Of a stretch of DNA of 64,000 nt, positions 18,161-25,606 are shown piece after piece; the stretch's first letter is position 1; each line of letters starts with the position of its first letter. Location: NCBI GenBank assembly GCA_001897425.1, contig MKSW01000033.1, positions 615,445-679,444 of the forward strand. The letters are read 5' to 3'. Below the pieces are notes generated by a model that had not been told where the DNA came from, made no database searches, and saw only the letters and a list, made by a program, of their open reading frames with translations. The position numbers were made by a program, and so were the translations under genes. The DNA comes from Actinobacteria bacterium 69-20. Lineage in GTDB: Bacteria; Actinomycetota; Actinomycetes; Mycobacteriales; Nakamurellaceae.

Positions 18161-18343
18161 GGAATACGCCCATAACGAACATCGGTCGAGCGCGAACCGC
18201 CGAGGTCTATGCGCGAACGACCTGGACCGATCGGGTGCGGCGGGGCACGTGTGGGCAATCATTGCGTTCAGGCAAGCGGGCCGAGACGCGCTACGTTGTC
18301 GGCTCCGAGTGCCACCGAAACTCGCGGGCAGGCGTTCGCGGGC

Positions 18344-18529
18344 GTCACCGTCGAGCCGGCGGCCATGGATGGGCTCTGCCCTGCATTCGCCGGGTGCGGA
18401 TCCCCGCCCACCCCGGTCGTCGCGATAGTCGCCGGCGGCATGAACCCCACGGACATCGTCACCGAGCTCCCCGACCTCAACGTCGAAGACATCGCGGGGG
18501 CCATTTTGAGGTACCTGTCAGAGGTGTGA
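18344..18529 (+). pseudogene. DUF433-type antitoxin remnant with two compensating frameshifts
   Basis: The end of the frame open from ATG 18209 reads VVAIVAGGMNPTDIVTELP-DLNVEDIAGAILRYLSEV, the classical DUF433 C-terminal half (antitoxin of the DUF5615 systems). Before it, VTVEPAAMDG is also DUF433-like, but the loop between them is out of frame: the normal motif LPCIRRVRIPAHP is present in another frame. Two small indels (around 18371 and 18413) cancel out, leaving a scrambled stretch of ~14 residues. No DUF5615 partner is found. It is probably inactive. Confidence 0.55.
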
Positions 18530-18544
18530 AGTAGAGTGTGAACC

Positions 18545-19357
18545 ATGGCAGATCGAGAGCGCTTCCGACCGTTCACTGGCGATACGGAGCAGAAGATCCG
18601 GCTGAAGGAGGCTCCTTTGGCGCTCGTGTTGTGCCAACTTCGGTGGCCTGACTTCAGCCACCTCCAGGGCGATCTGACCGAGACGGCGCGCGCTTTCGGG
18701 TCGACCATCGACGGGTACCCGGTCGTCTCCAACCTTCAAGAAGTTGCATACACGATCACACCCGAGGGGGTGACGCAAGCTCCCGGGGAGAAAATTCTGC
18801 AGTGGCACTCCGTCGACGGCGTGTGGCACGTCAGCCTGAGTCGGCGGTTCGCGTCGTTGTACTGCACCAGTTACAAATCGTTCTCCGACTTCTTGGCTCG
18901 ATTTGAGCGCGTCCTCGCGGCCCTTGAGACTCGGATCAAGATCCCTCTCATCGATCGAGTCGGCGTCCGTTACGTCAACCGAATCACAGATGCTCGTCTC
19001 GTCGAAAACCTCGTAGAATACGTGCGCCCGGAGGTCTTGGGCTACACCGGTCTCACCGGAATATTGGAGGACGTTCAACTGGGATCGAGTGCTAACCAGG
19101 CCCGATATCTTGCAGGTGACGCGGCACTGCAGGTGCGCTCGGGGCTGGTGCCGTCGGGTGAGACGGTGGACCCTGCCGTGCCGCCGGTACAAGTGCCGTC
19201 ATGGGTGCTTGATCTCGATGCGTCATCGGAGAAGATCGTGCCCTTTGACGTGTCCGCGGTTCTTGCCGCAGCGGGTCGGTTGTCCGACTTTGCCTACGAC
19301 TTTTTCAAGTATATCTCGACCGAGGGCTTCCTCAAGGAGTTCGGTGACACCAGGTGA
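18545..19357 (+). CDS. TIGR04255-family protein, first gene of a three-gene coupled operon
   Basis: 270 residues, no signal peptide or membrane segment. It follows the TIGR04255 pattern: an N-terminal KEAPLALVLCQLRWPDF, a WHVSLSRRFASLYCTSY strand region, and the diagnostic R-x-G-x-RY-x-N segment at 137-147 (DRVGVRYVNRI). The family has no established biochemical function. Codon use is visibly less GC-biased than in the core genes, and the gene sits between tRNA-Leu 3'-end repeats, so it is probably acquired. Its TGA overlaps the GTG of the next gene (GTGA at 19354). Together with the next two genes it forms a cassette whose job is unknown; a role in phage or plasmid defence is a hypothesis from context only. 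Confidence 0.75.
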   Translation: MADRERFRPFTGDTEQKIRLKEAPLALVLCQLRWPDFSHLQGDLTETARAFGSTIDGYPVVSNLQEVAYTITPEGVTQAPGEKILQWHSVDGVWHVSLSRRFASLYCTSYKSFSDFLARFERVLAALETRIKIPLIDRVGVRYVNRITDARLVENLVEYVRPEVLGYTGLTGILEDVQLGSSANQARYLAGDAALQVRSGLVPSGETVDPAVPPVQVPSWVLDLDASSEKIVPFDVSAVLAAAGRLSDFAYDFFKYISTEGFLKEFGDTR

Positions 19358-19923
19358 CATCAACCTCGGATGCGACTCTCGTGCGGCGCGAACACAGTGT
19401 GGGCGCGCCGTTTGCCATGGCGTTTGGTTTTGCATTGGCGGTGTCGTCCGCGGTCGGCGCTGTCGCGCCAGCGTTCACTTTTACGCCTACTTCCGTTAGG
19501 GAGTTCGCGAAGGTGCCGCCGCGGGACCTCTCTTTTCCGTTGGATCAGACCTCCTCGGGAATCCCAACGCACGCCAACGCGGAATTCAGTGGTGCGTCAT
19601 CGTCGCTCGCGCAGCGAATCGGCGAGGTTCGGGCCTTGACGATGCTGACGACGGAGCAGGTTGGTCGTCTCTTCGGGGTGTCGCGGCGTTCGGTGCACAA
19701 CTGGATTAACGGCAACGTAATGGCGCCGCAGCATGAGGAGCGTGCAGCCAGGATCCTCTCCATCATGCTGGCGCTGCCCGGCTCCACTCCTGCCGAGCGC
19801 CGGGCTGCTCTGCTCGACTCCAGCCATGGCACGAGCCTCTTCCATCAGCTTGTGGTATCGCGGGAAGAGGACCCGCGCCTCCAGGTGGCGGGCGTGTCGG
19901 CAAGGGAGCGGATCGGACTGTGA
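19354..19923 (+). CDS. HTH-domain protein, middle gene of the three-gene operon
   Basis: 189 residues with GTG start inside the previous stop and its own stop overlapping the next GTG (GTGA at 19920). Residues ~97-135 form a helix-turn-helix: LTTEQVGRLFGVSRRSVHNWINGNVMAPQHEERAARIL (split here at positions 19642-19755), of the type seen in Xre/antitoxin-like proteins. Residues ~18-43 are hydrophobic (AMAFGFALAVSSAVGAVAPA) and could be a membrane anchor or a buried segment. It probably controls the operon or tethers the TIGR04255 protein. No known family beyond the HTH is recognised. Confidence 0.7.
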   Translation: MTSTSDATLVRREHSVGAPFAMAFGFALAVSSAVGAVAPAFTFTPTSVREFAKVPPRDLSFPLDQTSSGIPTHANAEFSGASSSLAQRIGEVRALTMLTTEQVGRLFGVSRRSVHNWINGNVMAPQHEERAARILSIMLALPGSTPAERRAALLDSSHGTSLFHQLVVSREEDPRLQVAGVSARERIGL

Positions 19924-20879
19924 GCGACGCCGCAGGTGAGCGGGTGGCTGGTGACTGCTCGAACCTTCGGCAAGGCGACGTAGTGGGCTTGCTCGAAGTG
20001 CGGCTCGTCGGCGTCGGCGGGGAGTGGGAGACCGTGGCAACGCCGGCAGGCGTGGCCATCCTCAGTCAGACATGCGACATCGTGCAACCGAGCAAGGCGC
20101 GCTGCCTGGTCGCTCCGGTGGTCGTCAATCCAACCGATGCCGCGTTATCCGGAGCGCGCAAAGGGCAGAAACCATTGCACCTGTATCTGGAGTCGCAAAT
20201 GGCCGTGCCGACACGGTGCATCGCGGATATGGAACAGGCTGTCTCGACACCCAAGGTGACCTTGGCTGGTGCCCCGCTCATAGCCCGTTACGTCGAACAC
20301 GCGAGCGGTCGAGCGGCGAGAGCCGTCGCCTGGAGAGTGGGACGCGCGTTTAGTCGATTCCCGTTCCCGGGCGAGGTGTACCCAGCTTTCAATAGGCTCC
20401 GGGGGAAAGCGCAAGAGCGGGCTGGATCGCTGGGCAACTTCGGTCGCGTCCTGGATCTGGTGCAAGACCTGCGGGTTTCGGCGGACCAATGGACAAGGGC
20501 CGGCCGGAACCTGATCCTATATGTCGTCGTAGATCAAGAGCACTTAATCGCGCCGGAAGATGTGGACCCAAACTGGTACTGGGACGCCGCTCGGGTTAAA
20601 GGTCTCCGCGCGGGAGAGATGGAGGCGGGCCTTTCGCTTGACCGCGTATGCGAACTGCTTCTTGCGAACCTCGAGGGGGACCGTAGCTCGCTTGCGCACC
20701 TCTGGCGAATGCTTGGTGACGCCATCCAGAGCACGCTCTTGGCTCCGGCGCTCGACCGCGAGGTTGTCTCATTTGGCGTGCTAGTAGTGTCTGACGCTGA
20801 GATGACATACCGGCAGTACCAGCAGACGGAGAGCCTTGACCTAGAGGTGCTGTCCAACTCGACGGACGCCTTGAATTGA
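19920..20879 (+). CDS. Uncharacterised SQTCDIV-motif protein, last gene of the three-gene operon
   Basis: 319 residues, soluble. Residues 49-55 read SQTCDIV after a short beta-rich start (NLRQGDVVGLLEVRLVGVGG), a Cys-containing motif that recurs in uncharacterised bacterial proteins of accessory regions. The middle has an Arg-rich stretch (ASGRAARAVAWRVGRAFSRFPFP) and the C-terminal half is helical. I cannot assign a fold or activity; the conserved cysteine could be catalytic or metal-binding. It is translationally coupled to the HTH gene, so the three products are probably needed in fixed ratio. An integrase remnant lies directly downstream on the other strand. Confidence 0.7.
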   Translation: MSDAAGERVAGDCSNLRQGDVVGLLEVRLVGVGGEWETVATPAGVAILSQTCDIVQPSKARCLVAPVVVNPTDAALSGARKGQKPLHLYLESQMAVPTRCIADMEQAVSTPKVTLAGAPLIARYVEHASGRAARAVAWRVGRAFSRFPFPGEVYPAFNRLRGKAQERAGSLGNFGRVLDLVQDLRVSADQWTRAGRNLILYVVVDQEHLIAPEDVDPNWYWDAARVKGLRAGEMEAGLSLDRVCELLLANLEGDRSSLAHLWRMLGDAIQSTLLAPALDREVVSFGVLVVSDAEMTYRQYQQTESLDLEVLSNSTDALN

Positions 20880-20900
20880 GATGGAGCCGCACCGCGATCT

Positions 20901-21039
20901 TCATCGCGATGACGGCAGCCCGTGCACGTTCGCGATGGTCTTCGGCGACAGCCCCTTGGACTCCATCAGATGCAGCCAGCCGGCGATCTCGCGCACGTCG
21001 ACGTCGTGGATCCGAAAACGACTGCGGTAGCGTTTCATT
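20901..21039 (-). pseudogene. Tyrosine-integrase remnant (core-binding domain only)
   Basis: The minus strand reads RIHDVDVREIAGWLHLMESK followed by GLSPKTIANVHGLPSS, the SAM-like DNA core-binding domain found at the N terminus of phage and island integrases. The frame then ends at 20901 and the catalytic R-H-R-Y domain is absent. The 5' part is overwritten by the small gene at 21040. It lies ~375 bases from a copy of the tRNA-Leu 3' end, as expected for a decayed island integrase. Confidence 0.6.
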
Positions 21040-21273
21040 GTGGCCGTCGTCCGAACGTTCAATCGCACGAATGCAAACAGCTCGCTATACCCGACCGAGG
21101 TGGATGCGGAGTGGACCATCATCGCCAGTGACACATCGAAGCTTCTTCAAATCTCAACGTTCGGCTCCGACGATCGAGCATCCCGCCGCAAGGTCAGCCA
21201 GGCCATTCAGTTTGACCGCGAGATGGCTCAATTGCTCAAAGCCGCAATTGAATCCACATTTCCGGGGATCTGA
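21040..21273 (+). CDS. Small conserved-looking protein of unknown function
   Basis: A 77-residue protein from GTG 21040. The pattern FNRTN, then PTEVDAEWTI, LLQISTFGSDDRAS, KVSQAIQFD and a final FPGI looks like a small globular protein that I have an impression recurs in accessory regions, but I cannot name it. It starts inside the decayed integrase on the opposite strand. No partner gene is obvious. No function is proposed. Confidence 0.6.
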   Translation: MAVVRTFNRTNANSSLYPTEVDAEWTIIASDTSKLLQISTFGSDDRASRRKVSQAIQFDREMAQLLKAAIESTFPGI

Positions 21274-21603
21274 CATTTGAGTTCGACACAGACAGCCATA
21301 CAGACCTCAAGCGAACACCGTGGACTCGTCATTCGCTGCTATGCGAGGACACTGTGAGCGGGCATCGGCTACCGAGTCCAGCGCACGGGGATACCTGATC
21401 CGCAAGAACACCAGTGGGCAAGGGGGGAGTTGAACCGGCCGGAGGGCTATTTCAGCGGTCCTCGCCAACGCTGTCAGCAGCGGTTATGACTCGTCGTAGC
21501 TCTACAGTCACAGCAAGAATCAGCGTTTCTGTTGACGCCGTCAACGGGGGTTTTGCTGGTCGCGGTGAGTATCGGGCTAGTACCGCGACTGTACCCACCG
21601 CCG
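21274..21603. other. Intergenic, holds only a tRNA-derived repeat
   Basis: About 330 bases between the small protein and the convergent HNH gene. The only recognisable content is the tRNA-Leu 3'-end copy at 21414-21435 with a short flank. No gene is seen. Confidence 0.45.
21414..21435 (-). repeat. Exact 22-bp copy of the tRNA-Leu(CAG) 3' end (att-like site)
   Basis: Identical over 22 bases to 24036-24057, i.e. the acceptor strand and 3' half of the T-arm of tRNA-Leu(CAG), and in the same orientation. The match stops abruptly at 21435, inside the T-arm, so this is not a tRNA gene. Together with 24036 it brackets the 2.6-kb segment with the HNH gene and the HTH/PIN pair, the arrangement left by site-specific insertion into the tRNA end. 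Confidence 0.72.
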
Positions 21604-22710
21604 TCAGGCAGCGTCAGTTGTTCGCTTGACAGCGAGGTCGATTGAACCAAGTACCGCGTCCCCGCTCGAGACCGTCACAGAGTGAAGGCCATAGCTGGTC
21701 ACCCGCATTGTTAGCGGTACTGAACGCGCTATACGTAGAACGTCACCAGACTCCTCAATGACCACCGGGAAGCTCCGCTCGCCCACTGGGCTTCCATCGG
21801 GCCCCGTCGCCGACGCTTCGAGTGAATAGTGACCAACTTCGACGCCGCCTGCCTCGATCACGACCACCAGGGCGAGATGGACCTCAGACGGAATGTTGAG
21901 TATTGACACCGACTGCCAGGCCCCGCCAAGGATGTAGAGAAACTCATCGCGGATTTCCACGGAGTTGCAGGCTGCCAGGATCGACAGCCGAAGACCGTCC
22001 GTTACCCTTCGGATTTCGTAGGGACTGCCTGCCGCGGCTCCTCCTCGGGCCTCGATGTAGATCGCGCTGCCCTTCTCGCCAAAGGAGGATGTTCCACCGT
22101 CGAGCCCATAGCTGTAGCCGCGGCCCTCCTTGGCCCGTATCGCATCGGGCGGGGTTCGCCCCAGCCCCGTCAAAGCGCCGCCGCCGCCTCCAGGGGTGCG
22201 TCCGTCAAGACCGATGTAAATCCGGTCGCCGCCGGGCCCGCCGACGGCGTCACGGCCGATAACACCACCGCCTCCACCCCAAGATCCACCGACGTTGATC
22301 ACATCGGCCGCGATCGAGAACGTCATCGGCTGCGATGCGGCAATGATCTCTGCGGCCTGGTCGTCGGAGAGGGCAGAACCTCCGCTTTGGCGGAGTTGAT
22401 CTTCTTTCCACTGTGCGAGGGTCTCGACCGGAAATTTGTCGGACTGTGCATCGATCGCGCGGGAATGGAGAAGGCACAGAACGAGGAGGTTGGATGCGGC
22501 CCGGTTGTCTTCGGGCGTCATCAGCGGGTCGAACCGTGGGCCCTGCGGACTGGCAGCGCAAATGTGCGCCACCGTGGAATTCAGGAACAGGCCACCGGTG
22601 CTGTGATCGCGCTTGTAGTGGGGCTCGTCGCACCCCGGTGCGGCACAGTGTGACGATGACCCGTAGAGCTCCTTCACCGTGGCTGGTGTCGGATCGGGAT
22701 GTCGACTCAT
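21604..22710 (-). CDS. HNH-endonuclease-like protein with glycine-rich middle and DUF6941-like C terminus
   Basis: 368 residues in three parts. (1) Residues ~18-100: HNH-type zinc/nuclease pattern with C22/C27, AHI (H49), N74 in RAASNLLVLC and C79..H82 in CLLHSRAID. (2) Residues ~140-230: glycine-rich, with GGSWGGGGGVIGRD, GGPGGDRIYIG and GRTPGGGGGALTG. (3) Residues ~242-350: a beta-rich domain starting LSILAACNSVEIRDEFLYILGGAW that resembles DUF6941. The combination suggests a nuclease effector joined to a sensing or binding module. It lies alone, divergent from the HTH/PIN pair, inside the tRNA-Leu island. Nuclease activity and a defence role are inference. Confidence 0.72.
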   Translation of the reverse strand: MSRHPDPTPATVKELYGSSSHCAAPGCDEPHYKRDHSTGGLFLNSTVAHICAASPQGPRFDPLMTPEDNRAASNLLVLCLLHSRAIDAQSDKFPVETLAQWKEDQLRQSGGSALSDDQAAEIIAASQPMTFSIAADVINVGGSWGGGGGVIGRDAVGGPGGDRIYIGLDGRTPGGGGGALTGLGRTPPDAIRAKEGRGYSYGLDGGTSSFGEKGSAIYIEARGGAAAGSPYEIRRVTDGLRLSILAACNSVEIRDEFLYILGGAWQSVSILNIPSEVHLALVVVIEAGGVEVGHYSLEASATGPDGSPVGERSFPVVIEESGDVLRIARSVPLTMRVTSYGLHSVTVSSGDAVLGSIDLAVKRTTDAA

Positions 22711-22760
22711 GGGGCTCAGCTTGGCACAGCATGCGGGAGAAGCGTCGAAATTGTCCTTCT

Positions 22761-22797
22761 AATCGCTTCGATTGTTACGTATACTGCGATTATTGCG
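22761..22797 (+). promoter_or_regulatory. AT-rich promoter/operator of the HTH/PIN pair
   Basis: An A+T-rich patch in otherwise GC-rich DNA, directly upstream of the HTH gene. It contains the inverted repeat AATCGC (22761-22766) / GCGATT (22786-22791) and a tandem GCGATT-ATT-GCGATT. This is the expected layout for autoregulation by the antitoxin. The -10/-35 boxes are not certain. Confidence 0.4.
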
Positions 22798-22814
22798 ATT
22801 GGAAGGTGAGGGCC

Positions 22815-23255
22815 GTGTCGACGACACCGCTTGCTGAGGCGTCCGCTCGGGCCGCGAAGGTGGCTGCCTACCGGGTGCACAACATCCTGCGCACGCACCC
22901 GGACGACGAGGTCGTGCCGCTTCGCGACCCGGACGGCGATGAAGATCTGACGGTGCCGCGAGGAGCTGCGGAGTTGCTGCAGCGCATCCTCGCCGCTATG
23001 GCGGCGGGCACGCCGGTGACCGTGGTGCCGGATCATGCGGAGCTGACGACGCAGCAGGCGGCCGACCTGCTAGGCGTGTCCCGCCCCTACCTGATTGGCA
23101 TCCTGGAGCGGGGAGAGATCGACTACCGGATGGTCGGCACGCATCGTAGGGTCCGGGCGGATTCCCTGCGCGCGTATTCGGACCGCATGATCGCAGAACA
23201 GCGATCCGCCGCCGACGAACTCACCCGAATCGCCGCCGAAGCAGGGCTGTACTGA
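22815..23255 (+). CDS. HTH (excisionase-type) antitoxin-like DNA-binding protein
   Basis: 146 residues from GTG 22815 (a GTG at 22806 is possible). The C-terminal half carries a helix-turn-helix of the excisionase family: LTTQQAADLLGVSRPYLIGIL followed by IDYRMVGTHRRVRADSLRAY. The N-terminal half is a helical and acidic region. It is followed one base after its stop by a PIN-domain gene, the standard order antitoxin-toxin. It should neutralise the PIN protein and repress the operon at the repeats just upstream (22761-22797). Confidence 0.8.
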   Translation: MSTTPLAEASARAAKVAAYRVHNILRTHPDDEVVPLRDPDGDEDLTVPRGAAELLQRILAAMAAGTPVTVVPDHAELTTQQAADLLGVSRPYLIGILERGEIDYRMVGTHRRVRADSLRAYSDRMIAEQRSAADELTRIAAEAGLY

Positions 23256-23256
23256 C

Positions 23257-23811
23257 GTGGCCTTCGCGGTGGTGTACGACGCATGTGTCCTCTACCCGTC
23301 GATCACCCGCGACCTGCTCATCCGTGTCGGCATCGAACGCATGGTGCGAGTCCATTGGTCCGCAGAGATCCTCGACGAAGTGTTCCGTAACATCGTGGCG
23401 AACAGGCCCGATCTGGATCCGGTCGCACTCCACCGGACACGCGAACTCATGCAGAAGGCACTGCCGAACGCGATGGTCTCCGGGTACGAGCCACTGATCG
23501 CCGGCATAGACCTGCCGGACCCGGACGATCGCCACGTCCTAGCAGCAGTGATCGCGGCGAACGCACAACTCATCGTCACCGACAACCTGAAACACTTCCC
23601 TGCCGGGAAACTGGCCCCGTTCGGCGTGGAGGCCCGGGGTGCGGACGACTTCCTCGTCGACCAGATACACATCAGCGTCGTCACCGTGCGCGCGATCGTG
23701 ACGGCGATCGGGGTGAGCCGGCCGAATCCCGTATCGGACGGACAGATCCTCGCCGAGATGGAACGCTCCGGCCTGATCCAATCGGCCGCGCTGCTCCGCG
23801 CCAATACGTAG
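23257..23811 (+). CDS. PIN-domain ribonuclease toxin
   Basis: 184 residues from GTG 23257. The acidic residues of a PIN active site are in place: D8 in VVYDACVL, E in ILDEVFRNI, D in PDPDDRHVLAA and D in LIVTDNLKHFP. Such proteins cleave RNA and act as growth-arresting toxins. It is coupled to the excisionase-type HTH gene. Longer than classical VapC (~130), it belongs to the larger PIN group found with this HTH partner. It appears intact, in contrast to the broken VapC at 17.9-18.0 kb. Confidence 0.82.
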   Translation: MAFAVVYDACVLYPSITRDLLIRVGIERMVRVHWSAEILDEVFRNIVANRPDLDPVALHRTRELMQKALPNAMVSGYEPLIAGIDLPDPDDRHVLAAVIAANAQLIVTDNLKHFPAGKLAPFGVEARGADDFLVDQIHISVVTVRAIVTAIGVSRPNPVSDGQILAEMERSGLIQSAALLRANT

Positions 23812-24033
23812 CCTGCGCATATTCCCTGCCCAGATACGACTTGAGACGGGCCACGCCCGCCTCAAGAAGGGTGGCGAAGGAAGTAAAGGAAGTATCCGTC
23901 TAGTGGTTGGTCCAAGGCCTTCCGGCCAGCACAAGAGCGACATTTCATCACACTGCGGACCGTCACCGCATATGGCTGCGAACCGAAAGGTCCCGCAGCG
24001 GGGCGCGCGGGACTTAACGGACCGCTCGGAACC

Positions 24034-24119
24034 TGGTGGGCAAGGGGGGAGTTGAACCCCCACGTCCTTTCGGACACACGGACCTGAACCGTGCGCGTCT
24101 GCCATTTCGCCACTTGCCC
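24034..24119 (-). tRNA. tRNA-Leu (anticodon CAG)
   Basis: 86 bases on the minus strand including an encoded CCA end. The acceptor stem GGGCAAG (5' end at 24119) pairs with CTTGCCC before ACCA; the anticodon loop TTCAGGT lies in a CACGG/CCGTG stem, giving CAG; there is a long variable arm (CCGAAAGG region) and a T-arm GGGGGTTCAACTCCCCC. The class II shape agrees with leucine. It lies ~370 bases before fhaA, a neighbourhood also seen in mycobacteria, and its 3' end is duplicated at 21414 and, diverged, at 18134. Confidence 0.95.
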
Positions 24120-24488
24120 GAGCAATCGCACCGGCGCGAAGCGCGACCGCGACCGGTGAGACAGCGACCACTAGGCTAACACGTGCGGCTGCGTGCCGAA
24201 TCCCCTCGCCTCCGCCGGAAGATCACCGGCTGAAAGAGCACCGGCCGGGAGCGCATCAGCCTCGCGAAGGCGGCGTCGATCGCCCCCAACAGATGATCGC
24301 CTCAAGCCGGTTACCTCGTCACAGCCGCGCAACGCACCCGCGCTCCCACGCGTCCCCATTACGATCGAGGGGCAGCGACGGTTCGCGCGGCGACCACCGC
24401 GCCGGTCAAGGCTGCACCACGACGAATGCCGCGATCAACGCGAAGGCACACAGGCACGACGGCACGGGCACGGACAGGAGGTATGACG
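24120..24488. promoter_or_regulatory. Intergenic region before the fhaA-pknB operon
   Basis: About 370 bases between tRNA-Leu and fhaA, expected to hold promoters for both. Frames here are shadows without family likeness. A strong AGGAGG ribosome-binding site ends it at 24476-24481. No clear -35/-10 pair was identified. Confidence 0.4.
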
Positions 24489-25598
24489 ATGCGCATGCTG
24501 CACGGAATCGAACGCCGGCTGCAGGGCGCCGTCGACAAGACGTTCGCCCGCATCTTCGGCGGCAGCGTCCAGCCCGCCGAGGTCACCTCCGCGCTGCAGC
24601 GCGAGGCCGCCGGCAACGTGCGCCACCAGGACGGCCGGGCGATCGCGCCGAACCGCTTCATCGTCCAGCTCGGGCCGAGCGACCACGCCGACGTCGGGGA
24701 CGACGTCCGACGGGTGTCCTCCGCCTTCACCGACATGCTCGCGAACTACGTCGCCGACCAGGGTTGGGAGACGTTCGCGGACGTCGACGTCAGCCTGCAG
24801 GAGTCAGACCTGTTGCACACCGGCCAGTTTCGCATCACCTCGCTCGTCGACCCGGATGTCGGCCGGCACCGTGGGTCCGGCAGCGTGCCCGCCGGCGAGC
24901 CCGGCTTGATGGACCAGTTCTTCGGCCGACCGGCCGCACCCCCGCGTGCCCCGATCGCCAGCCCGGTACTCCCCGGCGCTCCGCGATCCGCCACCGCCTA
25001 TGACGCTGTTCGCGGCCACGCCCCCATCGCACGGCGAGAGCCGCCGAACCCGATCCCGCCGCAACTCGATCACGGAAGCCCGGCCCCGTACGGCGCGAGG
25101 CCCGCCGATCCCGTATATCCCGCGGTCGTCTACGGCTCGCAGGCCGCCGCCGATGACCGACCCGTCGATGACCGGCAGGCAAGCTACCCGCTGGCCGGTT
25201 CGTGGCCGAATCCGGATGCGGACTCCTACGGGGACCGCTATCCACCTCCGGGCGCAGACTCTTACGGTTCCCGGGCCGCGCACGGCGAGGCCGCCGGCTA
25301 CCCGCCGCCGGTGGTGAGCCCGCGCCTGCTGGTGCAGGACGGCAGTGGCCGCAGCTACCCGTTGCAGCGCGGATCGAACGTGATCGGGCGCGGTGCGGAC
25401 GCGGCGCTGCGGCTCGCCGACACCTCCGTCTCCCGACGGCATATCGACGTCTACTTCGACGGGCAGGTGGCGATCGTCCACGACCTGGGCTCGACCAACG
25501 GCACCAATGTCAACGGCTCGCCGGTGCAGACCTGGCAACTCGCCGACGGCGACGAGATCCGGATCGGCCAATCCGCGGTCGTCTTCAGATCGAGGTAA
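24489..25598 (+). CDS. fhaA: FhaA: DUF3662 and FHA-domain protein
   Basis: 369 residues. The N-terminal DUF3662 domain (GIERRLQGAVDKTFARIFGG ... LHTGQFRITS, ~1-125) is followed by a Pro/Tyr-rich linker and a C-terminal FHA domain (~281-369) with the phosphothreonine-binding signature GRG, SRRH and LGSTNGT. It binds phosphorylated partners of PknB, such as the MviN/peptidoglycan-precursor machinery, at the membrane. ATG 24489 is seven bases from AGGAGG; ATG 24483 is one base away and less likely. First gene of the operon; fhaB follows after 8 bases. A copy of the dispersed motif (24999) encodes YDAVRG within the linker. Confidence 0.93.
   Translation: MRMLHGIERRLQGAVDKTFARIFGGSVQPAEVTSALQREAAGNVRHQDGRAIAPNRFIVQLGPSDHADVGDDVRRVSSAFTDMLANYVADQGWETFADVDVSLQESDLLHTGQFRITSLVDPDVGRHRGSGSVPAGEPGLMDQFFGRPAAPPRAPIASPVLPGAPRSATAYDAVRGHAPIARREPPNPIPPQLDHGSPAPYGARPADPVYPAVVYGSQAAADDRPVDDRQASYPLAGSWPNPDADSYGDRYPPPGADSYGSRAAHGEAAGYPPPVVSPRLLVQDGSGRSYPLQRGSNVIGRGADAALRLADTSVSRRHIDVYFDGQVAIVHDLGSTNGTNVNGSPVQTWQLADGDEIRIGQSAVVFRSR
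24999..25017 (+). repeat. Dispersed motif copy 1 (TATGACGCTGTTCGCGGCC), in the fhaA linker
   Basis: In-frame in the disordered linker of FhaA, encoding YDAVRG. Core TATGACGCTGTTC is intact. Confidence 0.6.
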
Positions 25599-25606
25599 GC
25601 GGACCG

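Noticed and set aside
21414..21435. A second tRNA-Leu gene
   Set aside because: Only the 3' acceptor and T-arm part is present; the anticodon arm and 5' half are missing.
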